DNA from: Litorivita pollutaquae | GTDB lineage: Bacteria > Pseudomonadota > Alphaproteobacteria > Rhodobacterales > Rhodobacteraceae | DNA: 64,000 bases | Assembly: GCF_003205515.1 (NCBI RefSeq) | Contig: NZ_KZ826486.1 | Coordinates: forward strand, 1 to 64,000 | Reading direction: 5' to 3' | Part shown: in pieces, positions 45,493-55,888 of the stretch | Numbering within the stretch: the stretch's first letter is position 1 | How the letters are laid out: the number at the start of each line of letters is the position of its first letter | Notes under the pieces: model-generated | The model's database searches: none | The model's input: only the letters and a program-made list of their open reading frames with translations | What the model was told of the DNA's origin: nothing | Program-made: the position numbers and the translations under genes

Positions 45493-45771
45493 TTATTTCC
45501 GCTTCGCTTTTTTGTCGGCGGCATGGCCATAATAGGTCCGGGTCGGCGAATACTCACCAAACTTCTGACCGATCATGTCTTCGCTGACGTTGACAGGAAT
45601 ATGTTTCTGGCCGTTGTAAACGCCAAACGTCAGACCCACGAATTGGGGCAGGATCGTCGAGCGGCGCGACCAGATTTTGATAACTTCATTACGACCCGAC
45701 TCGCGAGCTGCTTCGGCTTTCTTAAGCACGTAAGCATCCACAAAGGGGCCTTTCCAAACGGAACGAGACAT
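45493..45771 (-). CDS. rpsS: 30S ribosomal protein S19
   Basis: 92 residues: [40 protein letters not shown] and the final [21 protein letters not shown]19 sits in the small-subunit head with S13. Three bases after rplB. Confidence 0.97.
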   Translation of the reverse strand: MSRSVWKGPFVDAYVLKKAEAARESGRNEVIKIWSRRSTILPQFVGLTFGVYNGQKHIPVNVSEDMIGQKFGEYSPTRTYYGHAADKKAKRK

Positions 45772-45774
45772 CTA

Positions 45775-46617
45775 TTAACGTCCCTTCTTCTTGGCGTGGC
45801 GCGAGCGAACGATAAGCTTTTGCGACGCTTTGTTTTTGTTGCGAGTGCGAGCACCCTTGGTCGGCTTACCCCAAGGTGTCACAGGGTGGCGACCACCCGA
45901 TGTACGACCTTCACCACCACCATGGGGGTGGTCGACGGGGTTCATAACCACACCACGAACCGAAGGACGGATGCCCTTGTGGCGCATACGGCCAGCTTTA
46001 CCGTAGTTCTGGTTCGAGTTGTCGGGGTTCGACACGGCACCGACGGTGGCCATGCATTCCTGACGCACGAGACGCAGTTCACCGGAGCTGAGGCGGATCT
46101 GAGCGTAGCCACCATCACGACCAACGAATTGGGCGTAGGTGCCGGCGGCACGCGCGATCTGACCGCCTTTGCCTGGCTTCATCTCGATGTTGTGGATGAT
46201 GGTACCGATCGGCATGCCCGAGAACGGCATCGCGTTGCCCGGCTTGATGTCGGCTTTGGACGCAGCAATCACCTTGTCACCAACAGCCAAACGCTGCGGC
46301 GCGAGGATGTAGGCTTGCTCGCCGTCATCATATTTGATCAGTGCGATGAATGCGGTCCGGTTCGGGTCATATTCGATCCGTTCGACGGTTGCCGCGACAT
46401 CCATTTTGTTACGTTTAAAATCAACGATCCGGTAGAGGCGTTTCGCCCCGCCCCCGCGACGACGCGAGGTAATCCGTCCGGTGTTGTTCCGGCCGCCCGA
46501 CTTGGTCAAACCCTCTGTGAGAGATTTAACCGGGCGCCCTTTCCAAAGCTCCGAACGGTCGATCAGCACCAGCCCACGCTGGCCCGGCGTCGTCGGTTTG
46601 TACGACTTGAGTGCCAT
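45775..46617 (-). CDS. rplB: 50S ribosomal protein L2
   Basis: 280 residues. The OB and SH3-like domains are followed by the Gly/His loop [21 protein letters not shown] near residue 222, which includes the His conserved in L2 and needed for peptidyl transfer and subunit joining. It is the first gene after an intergenic terminator and a good promoter, which separate it from rplW. Confidence 0.97.
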   Translation of the reverse strand: MALKSYKPTTPGQRGLVLIDRSELWKGRPVKSLTEGLTKSGGRNNTGRITSRRRGGGAKRLYRIVDFKRNKMDVAATVERIEYDPNRTAFIALIKYDDGEQAYILAPQRLAVGDKVIAASKADIKPGNAMPFSGMPIGTIIHNIEMKPGKGGQIARAAGTYAQFVGRDGGYAQIRLSSGELRLVRQECMATVGAVSNPDNSNQNYGKAGRMRHKGIRPSVRGVVMNPVDHPHGGGEGRTSGGRHPVTPWGKPTKGARTRNKNKASQKLIVRSRHAKKKGR

Positions 46618-46699
46618 GCTTTCTGTCTTCCGTTTTGCTGTGCGGCCTTGCCCCGATAGGGTGCCGGTTCCGCCGGTTTAGCCCCCCGAAGGTGGCCGT

Positions 46700-46727
46700 C
46701 TTATAGGGCCCCGTAGGTCCCTGACAA
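46700..46727 (-). promoter_or_regulatory. Probable promoter of rplB-rplP
   Basis: TTGTCA (46727-46722), 16 bases, TATAAG (46705-46700): five of six matches in each box. The transcript leader to rplB would be about 75 bases. Confidence 0.65.
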
Positions 46728-46879
46728 AATAGCAACCGGCCCCAGAACGAATCTGAGGCCAGTTGCGATGGCTGCTAGTAGCAGGGCGATGATGGGCTGT
46801 CTATAGGAAGGGCCGTATTTGTTGGGCAATTGGCCCTTAAGAGCCGATGCTCCCGCCATCCGTTCGCCTAATGGCAACG

Positions 46880-46913
46880 AAAAAGCCCCCCGCCATTACT
46901 GACGAGGGGCTTT
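46880..46913 (-). terminator. Terminator after rplW
   Basis: On the minus strand AAAGCCCC pairs perfectly with GGGGCTTT, with a loop of about 16 bases and a T5 tail. It ends the rpsL-rplW unit 24 bases after rplW. Confidence 0.85.
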
Positions 46914-46936
46914 CAATCTTCTCAAAAACCTAAATC

Positions 46937-47233
46937 TCAGAGTCCGGTGGACACGTCGATTGTGTTGCCCTCTTCGAGCGTCACATAGGCTTTTTTCACG
47001 TCCTTACGGCGACCGATTTGGCCTTTGAACCGCTTGGCTTTACCTTTGGTGATCGCGGTGTTCACAGCTTTGACCTTCACACCAAACAAAGCTTCAACAG
47101 CCTCTTTGATCTGGGGTTTGTTGCTGTCAATCGCCACTTCAAAAACAACGGCACCGTTTTCGGAAACCATGGTCGCTTTTTCGGTGATGATCGGCTTGCG
47201 GATCACGTCGTAATGTTCTGCCTTGGCACTCAT
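46937..47233 (-). CDS. rplW: 50S ribosomal protein L23
   Basis: 98 residues: [20 protein letters not shown], the [20 protein letters not shown] block and [20 protein letters not shown]23 is at the tunnel exit and docks SRP and trigger factor. The start overlaps rplD by 4 bases. Confidence 0.97.
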   Translation of the reverse strand: MSAKAEHYDVIRKPIITEKATMVSENGAVVFEVAIDSNKPQIKEAVEALFGVKVKAVNTAITKGKAKRFKGQIGRRKDVKKAYVTLEEGNTIDVSTGL

Positions 47234-47847
47234 TTCAATCGAGCCTCCAGTGCTTCGATACCCGCTTTGGTGATCACGAGTGTATCACGCTTGAGGATAT
47301 CATATACGTTTGCGCCCATCGTCGGCAGGATGTCCAAACCTTCGATGTTACGGGCCGCTTGCAAGAAGTCTTGGTTCACGTCGGCGCCATCGATGATCAA
47401 AGCGCGTTTCCAGCCGAGGTTTTTCACCTGTTTGGCCAAAGCTGCGGTTTTCCCATCCGAGGATGCCGATTCAATCACCACCAACTCGCCTGCTTTGGCT
47501 TTCGCCGACAGAGCGTGCATCAGGCCAAGCTTGCGGACCTTTTTGGGCAGTTCATGACCGTGCGAACGCGGGGTCGGACCTTTGTAGATACCACCTTTAC
47601 GGAAGATCGGCGCGTTACGGTCACCGTGGCGTGCGCCGCCGGTGCCTTTTTGGCGATAGATCTTCTTGGTCGAATAGGAGGTTTCCGAACGGGTCTTGAC
47701 CTTGTGCGTGCCGGCTTGCGCATTGTTACGCTGCCAACGGACCACACGGTGCAGGATGTCAACGCGCGGCTCAAGACCGAACAACGCTTCGTCCAGATCC
47801 AGAGTACCGGCTTTGCTGCCGTCGAGGTTGATCACATCAAGTTTCAT
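47230..47847 (-). CDS. rplD: 50S ribosomal protein L4
   Basis: 205 residues with the extended tunnel loop [20 protein letters not shown] near 60-80 and a globular part ending [10 protein letters not shown]. In E. coli free L4 represses the S10 operon at the leader. No leader of that type is evident here, and rpsJ is preceded directly by tuf. Confidence 0.97.
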   Translation of the reverse strand: MKLDVINLDGSKAGTLDLDEALFGLEPRVDILHRVVRWQRNNAQAGTHKVKTRSETSYSTKKIYRQKGTGGARHGDRNAPIFRKGGIYKGPTPRSHGHELPKKVRKLGLMHALSAKAKAGELVVIESASSDGKTAALAKQVKNLGWKRALIIDGADVNQDFLQAARNIEGLDILPTMGANVYDILKRDTLVITKAGIEALEARLK

Positions 47848-48572
47848 GCTTCACCGCCTTCCGCAGGTGCTTCAGCCGGAGCCTCTGCCGCTGCTGCTGC
47901 CGATTTCAAAGCTGCCGGGAACGGAACGTTCTCGGGCAGTTTCTTCTTCACAGCATCCTTGACCGTCACCCAGCCGCCTTTGGAGCCGGGAACGGCGCCT
48001 TTGACCATGACCAGACCACGATCTGCATCGGTTTTAACAACTTCAAGGTTCTGGGTGGTCACGCGCACTGCGCCCATGTGACCGGCCATCTTCTTGCCTT
48101 TGAAAACCTTGCCAGGATCCTGACACTGCCCTGTCGAGCCGTGCGAACGGTGCGAAATCGAAACACCGTGCGAGGCACGCAAACCGCCAAAGTTGTGACG
48201 CTTCATCGCACCTTGGAAGCCTTTACCGATCGAAGTACCGGCAACGTCAACCTTTTGACCAACGACATAGTGTTCGGCCGAAATCTCTTCGCCAATGGCG
48301 ATGAGGTTCTCTGCGGAAACGCGGAATTCCGCGACTTTCCGTTTGGGCTCGACACCTGCTTTGGCGAAATGGCCACGCATGGCTTTCGACGTGCGCTTCG
48401 CTTTGGCCGCACCGGCACCCAGCTGAACCGCTGTGTAGCCGTCGCGGTCAGCCGTGCGCTGATCGACAACCTGAAGGTTTTCCATCTGAAGAACGGTTAC
48501 AGGGATCTGCTTGCCGTCTTCCATGAACAAGCGGGTCATGCCCACTTTTTTCGCAATAATACCAGAGCGCAT
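47844..48572 (-). CDS. rplC: 50S ribosomal protein L3
   Basis: 242 residues from the ATG at 48572 ([20 protein letters not shown]); two upstream ATG/TTG codons lie over the GGGGGG ribosome binding site. [30 protein letters not shown] near 145 is diagnostic; its Gln is the known PrmB methylation site region. The Ala/Glu-rich C-terminal tail is an extension beyond E. coli L3. Confidence 0.95.
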   Translation of the reverse strand: MRSGIIAKKVGMTRLFMEDGKQIPVTVLQMENLQVVDQRTADRDGYTAVQLGAGAAKAKRTSKAMRGHFAKAGVEPKRKVAEFRVSAENLIAIGEEISAEHYVVGQKVDVAGTSIGKGFQGAMKRHNFGGLRASHGVSISHRSHGSTGQCQDPGKVFKGKKMAGHMGAVRVTTQNLEVVKTDADRGLVMVKGAVPGSKGGWVTVKDAVKKKLPENVPFPAALKSAAAAAEAPAEAPAEGGEA

Positions 48573-48587
48573 ATTCATACCCCCCAA

Positions 48588-48902
48588 TTACGATTGCAAC
48601 TTGATCTCGACGTCCACACCAGCCGCGAGGTCGAGCTTCATCAGCGCGTCCACGGTTTGGGGAGTCGGATCAACGATGTCGAGAAGACGCTTGTGGGTAC
48701 GGATTTCCCACTGGTCCCGCGATTTCTTGTTCACGTGAGGGCTACGTAGAACAGTGAATTTCTCGATCTTGTTCGGCAGCGGAATCGGACCACGGACTGT
48801 GGCGCCGGTGCGCTTGGCGGTGTTTACGATTTCCTGTGTGGACGCATCCAACACACGATAATCAAACGCCTTAAGCCGAATGCGAATGTTTTGTGACTGC
48901 AT
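48588..48902 (-). CDS. rpsJ: 30S ribosomal protein S10
   Basis: 104 residues from the ATG at 48902 ([19 protein letters not shown]), spaced 9 bases from AAAGG; an ATG at 48908 is too close to that site. [25 protein letters not shown] is the family signature, and Asn/His at the loop match NusE function. S10 also forms part of the NusB-NusE antitermination complex. Confidence 0.96.
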   Translation of the reverse strand: MQSQNIRIRLKAFDYRVLDASTQEIVNTAKRTGATVRGPIPLPNKIEKFTVLRSPHVNKKSRDQWEIRTHKRLLDIVDPTPQTVDALMKLDLAAGVDVEIKLQS

Positions 48903-48981
48903 AGTCATTGCCTTTCGCGGCTAAGAGTTGAGAGGTCGAACGCACACCATTGCGCGCCCCACGTCGAACCCTGAAATAGGT

Positions 48982-49009
48982 TGCAGGCTGCACTACAGCG
49001 CAGCCTGCA
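48982..49009 (-). other. Strong hairpin between tuf and rpsJ
   Basis: TGCAGGCTGC and GCAGCCTGCA are perfectly complementary (10 bp, 8-base loop). No T-run follows, so it may be a processing or stabilising element within the long rpsL-rplW transcript, or a weak terminator that lowers rpsJ expression. Confidence 0.5.
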
Positions 49010-49030
49010 TTCTCGCAACCAAAAAATGGC

Positions 49031-50206
49031 TTACGCGAGGATTTTGGATACGACGCCGGCACCAACGGTACGGCCGCCTTCGCGGATCGCGAAGCGCAGG
49101 CCGTCTTCCATGGCGATCGGTGCGATCAGTTCAACTTCGAACTTCAAGTTATCGCCAGGCATCACCATTTCGGTGCCTTCGGGCAAGATCACCGTGCCGG
49201 TCACGTCAGTGGTCCGGAAGTAGAACTGCGGACGATAGTTCGCGAAGAACGGCGTGTGACGGCCACCCTCGTCTTTGGTGAGGATATACGCCTCGGCTTC
49301 GAACTTCGTGTGCGGGTTCACAGAGCCCGGCTTACACAGAACCTGACCACGCTCAACGCCTTCACGGTCGATACCGCGCAGCAACGCACCGATGTTGTCG
49401 CCCGCTTCACCACGGTCCAAAAGCTTGCGGAACATTTCAACGCCCGTGCAAGTGGTTTTCTTGGTGTCGCGGATACCAACGATTTCGATCTCGTCACCGA
49501 CGTTGATCACACCGCGTTCCACACGGCCGGTCACAACCGTACCACGACCGGAGATCGAGAACACGTCCTCAACCGGCATCAGGAAGGGTTGATCCACCGC
49601 ACGTGCAGGCGTCGGGATGTATTCGTCAACAGCCGCCATCAATTCGCGGATCTTGTTTTCGCCGATTTCAGGGTTGTTGCCTTCCATCGCCGCCAAAGCC
49701 GAACCTGCAATGATCGGAATGTCATCGCCAGGGTAGTCGTAGGACGACAGCAATTCGCGGATTTCCATTTCAACCAGCTCGAGCAGCTCGTCGTCATCCA
49801 CTTGGTCAACTTTGTTCATGAAGACGACCATTTTCGGGATGCCAACCTGGCGACCCAAAAGGATGTGCTCACGGGTCTGGGGCATCGGGCCATCAGCCGC
49901 GTTCACAACCAGGATTGCGCCATCCATCTGCGCCGCACCGGTGATCATGTTTTTCACATAGTCCGCGTGGCCGGGGCAATCGACGTGCGCATAGTGACGC
50001 GCTTCGGTTTCATATTCGACGTGGGCGGTCGAAATGGTGATGCCGCGCGCTTTTTCTTCGGGCGCGCCGTCAATCTGGTCATACGCTTTGAAGTCACCAA
50101 AATATTTGGTGATCGCTGCGGTCAGCGTGGTTTTACCGTGGTCAACGTGGCCGATTGTACCAATGTTAACGTGCGGTTTATTACGTTCAAACTTTTCCTT
50201 AGCCAT
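49031..50206 (-). CDS. tuf: Elongation factor Tu
   Basis: 391 residues. The GTPase domain carries [10 protein letters not shown] (residues 18-27), [13 protein letters not shown] near 80 and NKVDQVDD near 135; two beta-barrel domains follow, ending in [17 protein letters not shown]-Tu brings aminoacyl-tRNA to the ribosome. Only one copy is visible in the window; many bacteria carry a second. Confidence 0.98.
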   Translation of the reverse strand: MAKEKFERNKPHVNIGTIGHVDHGKTTLTAAITKYFGDFKAYDQIDGAPEEKARGITISTAHVEYETEARHYAHVDCPGHADYVKNMITGAAQMDGAILVVNAADGPMPQTREHILLGRQVGIPKMVVFMNKVDQVDDDELLELVEMEIRELLSSYDYPGDDIPIIAGSALAAMEGNNPEIGENKIRELMAAVDEYIPTPARAVDQPFLMPVEDVFSISGRGTVVTGRVERGVINVGDEIEIVGIRDTKKTTCTGVEMFRKLLDRGEAGDNIGALLRGIDREGVERGQVLCKPGSVNPHTKFEAEAYILTKDEGGRHTPFFANYRPQFYFRTTDVTGTVILPEGTEMVMPGDNLKFEVELIAPIAMEDGLRFAIREGGRTVGAGVVSKILA

Positions 50207-50269
50207 GATGGCCTCCTTGTCTTTTACCGGCCTCAGGCACGCAGCCTAAGCTGCGCGCCCTGCCTGAAA

Positions 50270-52390
50270 TTACGCGAATTTCGCTTGGATTTCGTCAGAG
50301 ATGTTCTGCGGCACGGCTTCGTAATGGCCGAACTGCATCGAGAAGTTCGCACGGCCCGACGACATCGAGCGCAGCGTGTTGATATAGCCAAACATGTTCG
50401 CCAACGGCACGAATGCGTCGATTGCAATCGCGTTGCCGCGGGTGTCTTGGCCTTGAACCTGCCCGCGACGGGAGGTCAAATCGCCAATGATGCCACCGGT
50501 ATATTCTTCCGGTGTAATCACTTCGACTTTCATGATCGGTTCGAGCAGTTTCGCGCCGGCTTTGCGCATACCTTCACGCATACACATACGTGCCGCGATT
50601 TCGAACGCCAGAACGCTGGAGTCAACATCGTGGAACTTACCGTCGATCAGCGTCACTTTGAAATCGATCACAGGGAAGCCGGCAAGCGGGCCGCTGTCCA
50701 TAACCGATTTGATGCCTTTTTCGACGCCCGGGATGTATTCCTTGGGAACCGAACCACCAACGATTTTGCTTTCGAACGAATAACCTTCGCCCGGCTCTGT
50801 CGGGGTGATGATGAGTTTGACCTCACCGAACTGACCCGAACCACCCGATTGTTTCTTGTGGGTGTAGGTGTGCTCGACTTCGTGGCCGATGGTCTCACGG
50901 TAGGCCACTTGCGGCGCACCAATGTTCGCTTCGACTTTGAATTCGCGCTTCAGACGGTCGACAAGAATGTCGAGGTGAAGTTCGCCCATCCCCTTCATGA
51001 TGGTTTGTCCCGATTCGATATCGGTTTCCACGCGGAAGGAAGGATCTTCGGCCGCCAAACGGGCCAAACCGGTCGACATCTTCTCTTGGTCAGCCTTGGT
51101 TTTAGGCTCGACCGCGATCTCGATCACCGGATCAGGGAAGCTCATGGTTTCCAGAACCACCGGATCGCTGACGGCGCAAAGCGTGTCACCCGTGGTGGTG
51201 TCTTTCAAACCCGCAAGCGCAATGATGTCGCCCGCGAATGCTTCGGTGATCTCTTCACGCTCGTTCGAGTGCATCATCATCATCCGGCCAACGCGCTCTT
51301 TGCGCCCTTTGGTCGAGTTCAAAAGCGTGTCACCCTTGTTCAATTTACCCGAGTAGATGCGGGTAAACGTGAGCGATCCGACGAAGGGGTCGTTCATGAT
51401 TTTGAACGCCAGACCCGCGAAGGCCATATCGTCGTCCGCACGGCGCGGGATATTGCGTTCTTCGGTCTCGTCATCAGGCGAAAAGCCCATGTAGTCGACA
51501 ACATCCAAAGGCGACGGCAGATAGTCGATCACCGCGTTAAGAAGCGGTTGAACGCCTTTGTTCTTGAACGCAGAGCCACCCAGAACCGGAACGAATTTCA
51601 ATGCCAAGCAGCCTTTACGCAAAAGCGCGCGCAAAGTTTTCACGTCAGGCTCTGTGCCTTCCATGAGGTAGGCTTCCATCGCATCGTCGTCCATTTCGAC
51701 GGCCGCTTCGATCATTTTGCCACGCCATTCGTCGGCTTGCGCCTTCAATTCATCACGAACGGGCGCTTTGATCCAGGATGCTCCAAGGTCTTCACCCTGC
51801 CACAGCCACTCTTCCATGGTCACGAGATCGATCAGACCTTCAAGCTCGGTCTCGGCACCGATCGGAATGCCGACGGGGATCGCTGTCGCGCCTGTACGGT
51901 CTTCGATCATGTGAACGCAGTTAAAGAAGTCTGCGCCGATCTTGTCCATTTTGTTCACAAAAACGATCCGCGGAACCTTATACCGGTCGGCTTGACGCCA
52001 AACGGTTTCGGTTTGCGGCTCAACACCGGCATTCCCGTCAAGAACGGTAACCGCGCCATCGAGTACCGCCAAGGAGCGTTCGACTTCGATGGTGAAGTCA
52101 ACGTGGCCCGGGGTATCGATGATGTTCATCCGGTGCTTGGGAGAGTCAGGCTCGGTGCCGTTCTCGGTGCGTTCCCAGAATGTCGTCGTCGCAGCGGAGG
52201 TAATTGTAATACCCCGTTCCTGCTCTTGCTCCATCCAGTCCATCGTCGCGGCGCCGTCATGGACTTCGCCGAGGTTGTGGGATTTGCCTGTGTAAAACAG
52301 GATGCGCTCGGAACAAGTGGTTTTACCGGCATCGATGTGCGCAATAATACCAAAGTTCCGGTAGCGTTCGAGGGGATAGTCGCGTGCCAT
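50270..52390 (-). CDS. fusA: Elongation factor G
   Basis: 706 residues, five domains. G motifs: [15 protein letters not shown] near residue 17, [15 protein letters not shown] near 88 and [10 protein letters not shown] near 142. The domain IV tip and C-terminal [20 protein letters not shown] are also conserved. EF-G drives translocation and, with RRF, ribosome recycling. It is 27 bases after rpsG. Confidence 0.98.
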   Translation of the reverse strand: MARDYPLERYRNFGIIAHIDAGKTTCSERILFYTGKSHNLGEVHDGAATMDWMEQEQERGITITSAATTTFWERTENGTEPDSPKHRMNIIDTPGHVDFTIEVERSLAVLDGAVTVLDGNAGVEPQTETVWRQADRYKVPRIVFVNKMDKIGADFFNCVHMIEDRTGATAIPVGIPIGAETELEGLIDLVTMEEWLWQGEDLGASWIKAPVRDELKAQADEWRGKMIEAAVEMDDDAMEAYLMEGTEPDVKTLRALLRKGCLALKFVPVLGGSAFKNKGVQPLLNAVIDYLPSPLDVVDYMGFSPDDETEERNIPRRADDDMAFAGLAFKIMNDPFVGSLTFTRIYSGKLNKGDTLLNSTKGRKERVGRMMMMHSNEREEITEAFAGDIIALAGLKDTTTGDTLCAVSDPVVLETMSFPDPVIEIAVEPKTKADQEKMSTGLARLAAEDPSFRVETDIESGQTIMKGMGELHLDILVDRLKREFKVEANIGAPQVAYRETIGHEVEHTYTHKKQSGGSGQFGEVKLIITPTEPGEGYSFESKIVGGSVPKEYIPGVEKGIKSVMDSGPLAGFPVIDFKVTLIDGKFHDVDSSVLAFEIAARMCMREGMRKAGAKLLEPIMKVEVITPEEYTGGIIGDLTSRRGQVQGQDTRGNAIAIDAFVPLANMFGYINTLRSMSSGRANFSMQFGHYEAVPQNISDEIQAKFA

Positions 52391-52417
52391 TGGTGTGCAG
52401 CCTCTAAGAGATTTGAA

Positions 52418-52900
<483 letters not shown>

Positions 52901-53272
52901 TTACTTCGGACGCTTGGCGCCGTATTTCGAACGACGTTGTTTACGGTCTTTGACGCCTTGGGTATCCAAAACACCACGCAAGATGTGGTAACGGACACCC
53001 GGAAGGTCTTTGACACGACCGCCGCGGATCAGAACCACAGAGTGCTCCTGAAGGTTGTGGCTTTCACCCGGAATATACGAGATAACCTCGAAACCGTTGG
53101 TCAGGCGCACTTTGGCAACCTTACGCATCGCCGAGTTCGGCTTTTTCGGTGTGGTGGTATACACACGTGTGCACACGCCGCGCTTTTGCGGGCATTGCTC
53201 AAGGTGCATAGACTTCGAACGTTTCACTTTAGGCTGGCGCGGCTTGCGGATCAGCTGTTGGATCGTTGGCAT
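52901..53272 (-). CDS. rpsL: 30S ribosomal protein S12
   Basis: 123 residues from the ATG at 53272 ([15 protein letters not shown]); the frame upstream is open but not protein-like. Lys43 (in TTPKKPNSA) and Lys88 (in GGRVKDLPG) are the wild-type residues whose change gives streptomycin resistance elsewhere. Asp89 is the RimO methylthiolation site. One oddity is [10 protein letters not shown], where the usual motif has GEGHNLQEH. It is first in the long rpsL-rplW unit. Confidence 0.97.
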   Translation of the reverse strand: MPTIQQLIRKPRQPKVKRSKSMHLEQCPQKRGVCTRVYTTTPKKPNSAMRKVAKVRLTNGFEVISYIPGESHNLQEHSVVLIRGGRVKDLPGVRYHILRGVLDTQGVKDRKQRRSKYGAKRPK

Positions 53273-53706
53273 TGGGCGTTTTCCCCGTTTCCTACACTTT
53301 GCTGCCGATGACCGGAGCCAAAGGCGGATGAATCTCAATCGCGCAATATGTCTCCACATAGCGCAAAAACCGCTATCGTTCCCATTCCGAGGTGAACGAC
53401 GCGGTGGGTTAACAGAGGATCGAAGCGACAGGTGCTTGGATCTTGACCACTTAAGTTTTGATATCGGCTCGGAGTCTCCCCAGTGCCGGATGAAGGCGCG
53501 TATAAGAGGAGTCGCAGCGCGTGTCAACACATCCTACCGCATGCGTCGCTGCCTACTCCACAGGCCTACACCCACCCGCATTCTACGGTCATTGAACGCG
53601 CCCAGACCCCAGTCCAGTCACGTTACATTCATCGCTCTGCACGTCTTGCCGATCCCCGCGCCAAAGTGCCATAGTCCCCCAAAACCAGCCCCCCGCGAGG
53701 ACCGCT
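53273..53706. other. Divergent region between rpsL and the rhamnosyltransferase-like gene
   Basis: 434 bases without a gene. It contains the strong rpsL promoter and a leader of about 220 bases between it and rpsL. The frame upstream of the rpsL ATG stays open but has no coding character. Confidence 0.5.
53499..53527 (-). promoter_or_regulatory. Promoter of the rpsL-rplW unit
   Basis: TTGACA (53527-53522), a 17-base spacer ending GCGACTCCTCT, and TATACG (53504-53499), on the minus strand. The perfect -35 box and correct spacing make this the strongest promoter seen in the window. Confidence 0.75.
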
Positions 53707-54531
53707 ATGCAAGTGATCGGCCTGTGCCGCTTTTCCTACCCTGCTCTTGGTGGATTTCAGATCGAACATGACAGCATCGAGGCCCGCCGCGCTTTCCTCT
53801 ATGCCGAGGCACGCATGGAAGAGCGCTTTGCCCTCTTCGAAGGCTTCACCCTGCCCGCCCTTCGTGCCCAGACAGATCCGGATTTCACCTTTTTGACCGT
53901 TGTCGGTGATGATTTACCCGCACAATACCGCGCCCGCCTCGACGCCCTGACCGCCGGCATGCCACAGGTGGTAATCCAATCGCGCCCGCCGGGCCGGCAC
54001 CGAGATGTGATGCAAGACGCGATCAATTCCGTGCGCACCGATCCTGATGCGCCCTGCCTGCAATTCCGCCTTGATGATGACGATGCGGTTGCCTGCTCCT
54101 ACATCGAGGCCCTGCGTCTTGCCGCCGACGAACATCATAAACTCCTGCGCAGCGAACGCCATATCGCCATCGACTTCAATCAAGGCTTCCTGGCGCGTCC
54201 CTCCATGAACGGGATCGAAGCCGCGCCTTCAAGCACCCGCTTCATGACGGCCGCACTTGCTTTGCTGATCGCGCCCAACGTCAAACTCACCGTGATGAAT
54301 TTTTCACACAGCCGCCTGCAACGTTTCATGTCCTGCGTGATCATGGGCGGCGTCGATATGTATGTGCGCAGCCACAACACCTTCAACGACAGCCGGATGG
54401 GCAAGCACCCGATGGAAATGCACCCGCTAACTCCCGAGCTAGAGGCACATTTCAAAGACACATTCGCCATTGATACAAATGACATCCGCCGTCTGTTCCA
54501 TAACGTGCCGCCATTGGAAATAGGCGATTAG
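53707..54531 (+). CDS. Putative rhamnosyltransferase-family glycosyltransferase
   Basis: A 274-residue protein that looks like the family annotated as putative rhamnosyl transferases. It has the N-terminal VIGLCRFSYPALGGFQIEHD, FTLPALRAQTDPDFTFLTVVGDDLP near 50, and an Asp-rich cluster QFRLDDDDAVACSYIE near 118 that could bind metal and nucleotide sugar. No membrane span is seen. Acceptor and donor are unknown. Its stop overlaps that of the converging transporter gene by 4 bases. Confidence 0.75.
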   Translation: MQVIGLCRFSYPALGGFQIEHDSIEARRAFLYAEARMEERFALFEGFTLPALRAQTDPDFTFLTVVGDDLPAQYRARLDALTAGMPQVVIQSRPPGRHRDVMQDAINSVRTDPDAPCLQFRLDDDDAVACSYIEALRLAADEHHKLLRSERHIAIDFNQGFLARPSMNGIEAAPSSTRFMTAALALLIAPNVKLTVMNFSHSRLQRFMSCVIMGGVDMYVRSHNTFNDSRMGKHPMEMHPLTPELEAHFKDTFAIDTNDIRRLFHNVPPLEIGD

Positions 54532-55436
54532 ATCCCTCGCGTGGATCCGGACCGCGCCGCCAATTGTTCTGTCCTGATCCGCAATTGGCGCTCACGATAG
54601 AGCGTATAAAGCCCGCTGCCTGCGACAATCATCACGCCAAGCATCGTTACACCACTTGGCCAGTCGCCAAAAACCAGCCACCCGAGCATCAACGCCCATA
54701 TCAAAGCCGTATAGCGGAATGGCGATACGACTGCGATGTCTCCGGACCGCATCGCCGTGATGGCGCAAAGGTAGCCGACAAAGACAAAGCTGCCCGATGC
54801 CACCAGTTGTGCGCTCTGAACACCGCCCACGGGTTGCCACTCAACGCCAATCGACACCACGCCGAAGACCCCCGTCACCGCCACCGCCGTGATGACCGTC
54901 ACCAACAACGACGGCGTCTCACGGGACAATCGCCGCGTACACAAATCGCGCAGTGTCACGAAGCCCACCGCCACCAATGCGTAAATGGAATAATGATTGA
55001 ACCCCTCCGGCCCCGGTTGAAGGATCAACACCACGCCGAACAACCCGGCCAGAATTGCCCCCATCCGCCGCCACCCCACCGGTTCGCGAAACAGCACCGC
55101 CGCCGCCAATGTCACGGTGAGCGGCAAGCTTTGCATCACCGCCGTCATATTGGCCAATGGCATGTATTTAAGCGCCGTCAGGAAAAAATACGCCGCGCCG
55201 ATCTCACCCACCAACCGCCAGAACACCAATCCCCATTCGCGGCGCGGCAGGGCCATACGCAATGCTCCCATGCGCCACGCCAGCCCAAGGGTCAGAGCCG
55301 TGGTGACGATCCCACGTAGCAAAATCACCTGAGACAACGGCAAATCCACCGTCAATTGTTTCATCAAACTGTCCGATATGGTGAATCCCGCCATCGACAG
55401 CATCATGAACAGCGCGCCGCGCATATTGTCGCTCAT
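54528..55436 (-). CDS. DMT-superfamily (EamA-type) transporter
   Basis: 302 residues with about ten membrane spans arranged as two EamA repeats; the second repeat has FVFVGYLCAITAMRSGDIAVVSPFRYTALIWALM. EamA proteins export amino acids or other metabolites, and the substrate of this one is unknown. The ATG at 55436 is chosen over an alternative start at 55442. The gene faces rpoC with about 450 bases in between. Confidence 0.85.
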   Translation of the reverse strand: MSDNMRGALFMMLSMAGFTISDSLMKQLTVDLPLSQVILLRGIVTTALTLGLAWRMGALRMALPRREWGLVFWRLVGEIGAAYFFLTALKYMPLANMTAVMQSLPLTVTLAAAVLFREPVGWRRMGAILAGLFGVVLILQPGPEGFNHYSIYALVAVGFVTLRDLCTRRLSRETPSLLVTVITAVAVTGVFGVVSIGVEWQPVGGVQSAQLVASGSFVFVGYLCAITAMRSGDIAVVSPFRYTALIWALMLGWLVFGDWPSGVTMLGVMIVAGSGLYTLYRERQLRIRTEQLAARSGSTRGI

Positions 55437-55826
55437 GACCAACCCCGTTCCATATCAGATACGCCCGGCGACCGGTGCGCCGCTCGGGCTTCTATACCCC
55501 ACCCGCTATACTAACACGCACGGACCATTGACCAGAGGCTCTGTCATTTTCTGCTGTCCATAAATATCCACTGCGACGCAGTATACCGCGCACGCGCCCC
55601 TGCGGCCCTACGTCATCAAAGCCCCACAAGATCCAGTGCCGCTCCCAACGCGCCGCCAACCGCACCCTTGCCCTTGGCACCTCTCCGCAAGTGCCGCCGC
55701 AGGTCGGCACCGGATCGCCGCGCGCGTCACCCAATCCTCTTGATCCGCGCCGCCACCTTGCGGAACGGGCCCGCGCCAAGCGTCTTCGAACATCGCCTGA
55801 TGTTCTTGGGGAGTGAAGGGCCTGCC
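55437..55826. other. Unassigned stretch between the transporter gene and rpoC
   Basis: About 390 bases. An open frame on the minus strand (55608-55847) begins inside the rpoC terminator; part of its translation (FTPQEHQAMFEDAWRGPVPQ) looks protein-like and could be a degraded gene remnant, but nothing is recognised. Confidence 0.35.
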
Positions 55827-55860
55827 AAAAGCAAAAGGCCCCGCCAAAGCGGAGCCTTTT
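55827..55860 (-). terminator. Terminator after rpoC
   Basis: On the minus strand AAAAGGCTCCGC pairs with GCGGGGCCTTTT (12 pairs, one G-U), loop TTTG, then GCTTTTGG. It lies about 30 bases after the rpoC stop. Confidence 0.85.
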
Positions 55861-55888
55861 CAATCTTGTCATGCCGTGAGGCGCGGGA

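Larger units (their letters stand above)
46618..46936. other. Intergenic region between rplW and rplB
   Basis: 319 bases that contain the rplW terminator (46880-46913) and the rplB promoter (46700-46727), with no gene in between. In E. coli rplW and rplB are almost contiguous, so this gap marks a real split of the S10 operon. Confidence 0.6.
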
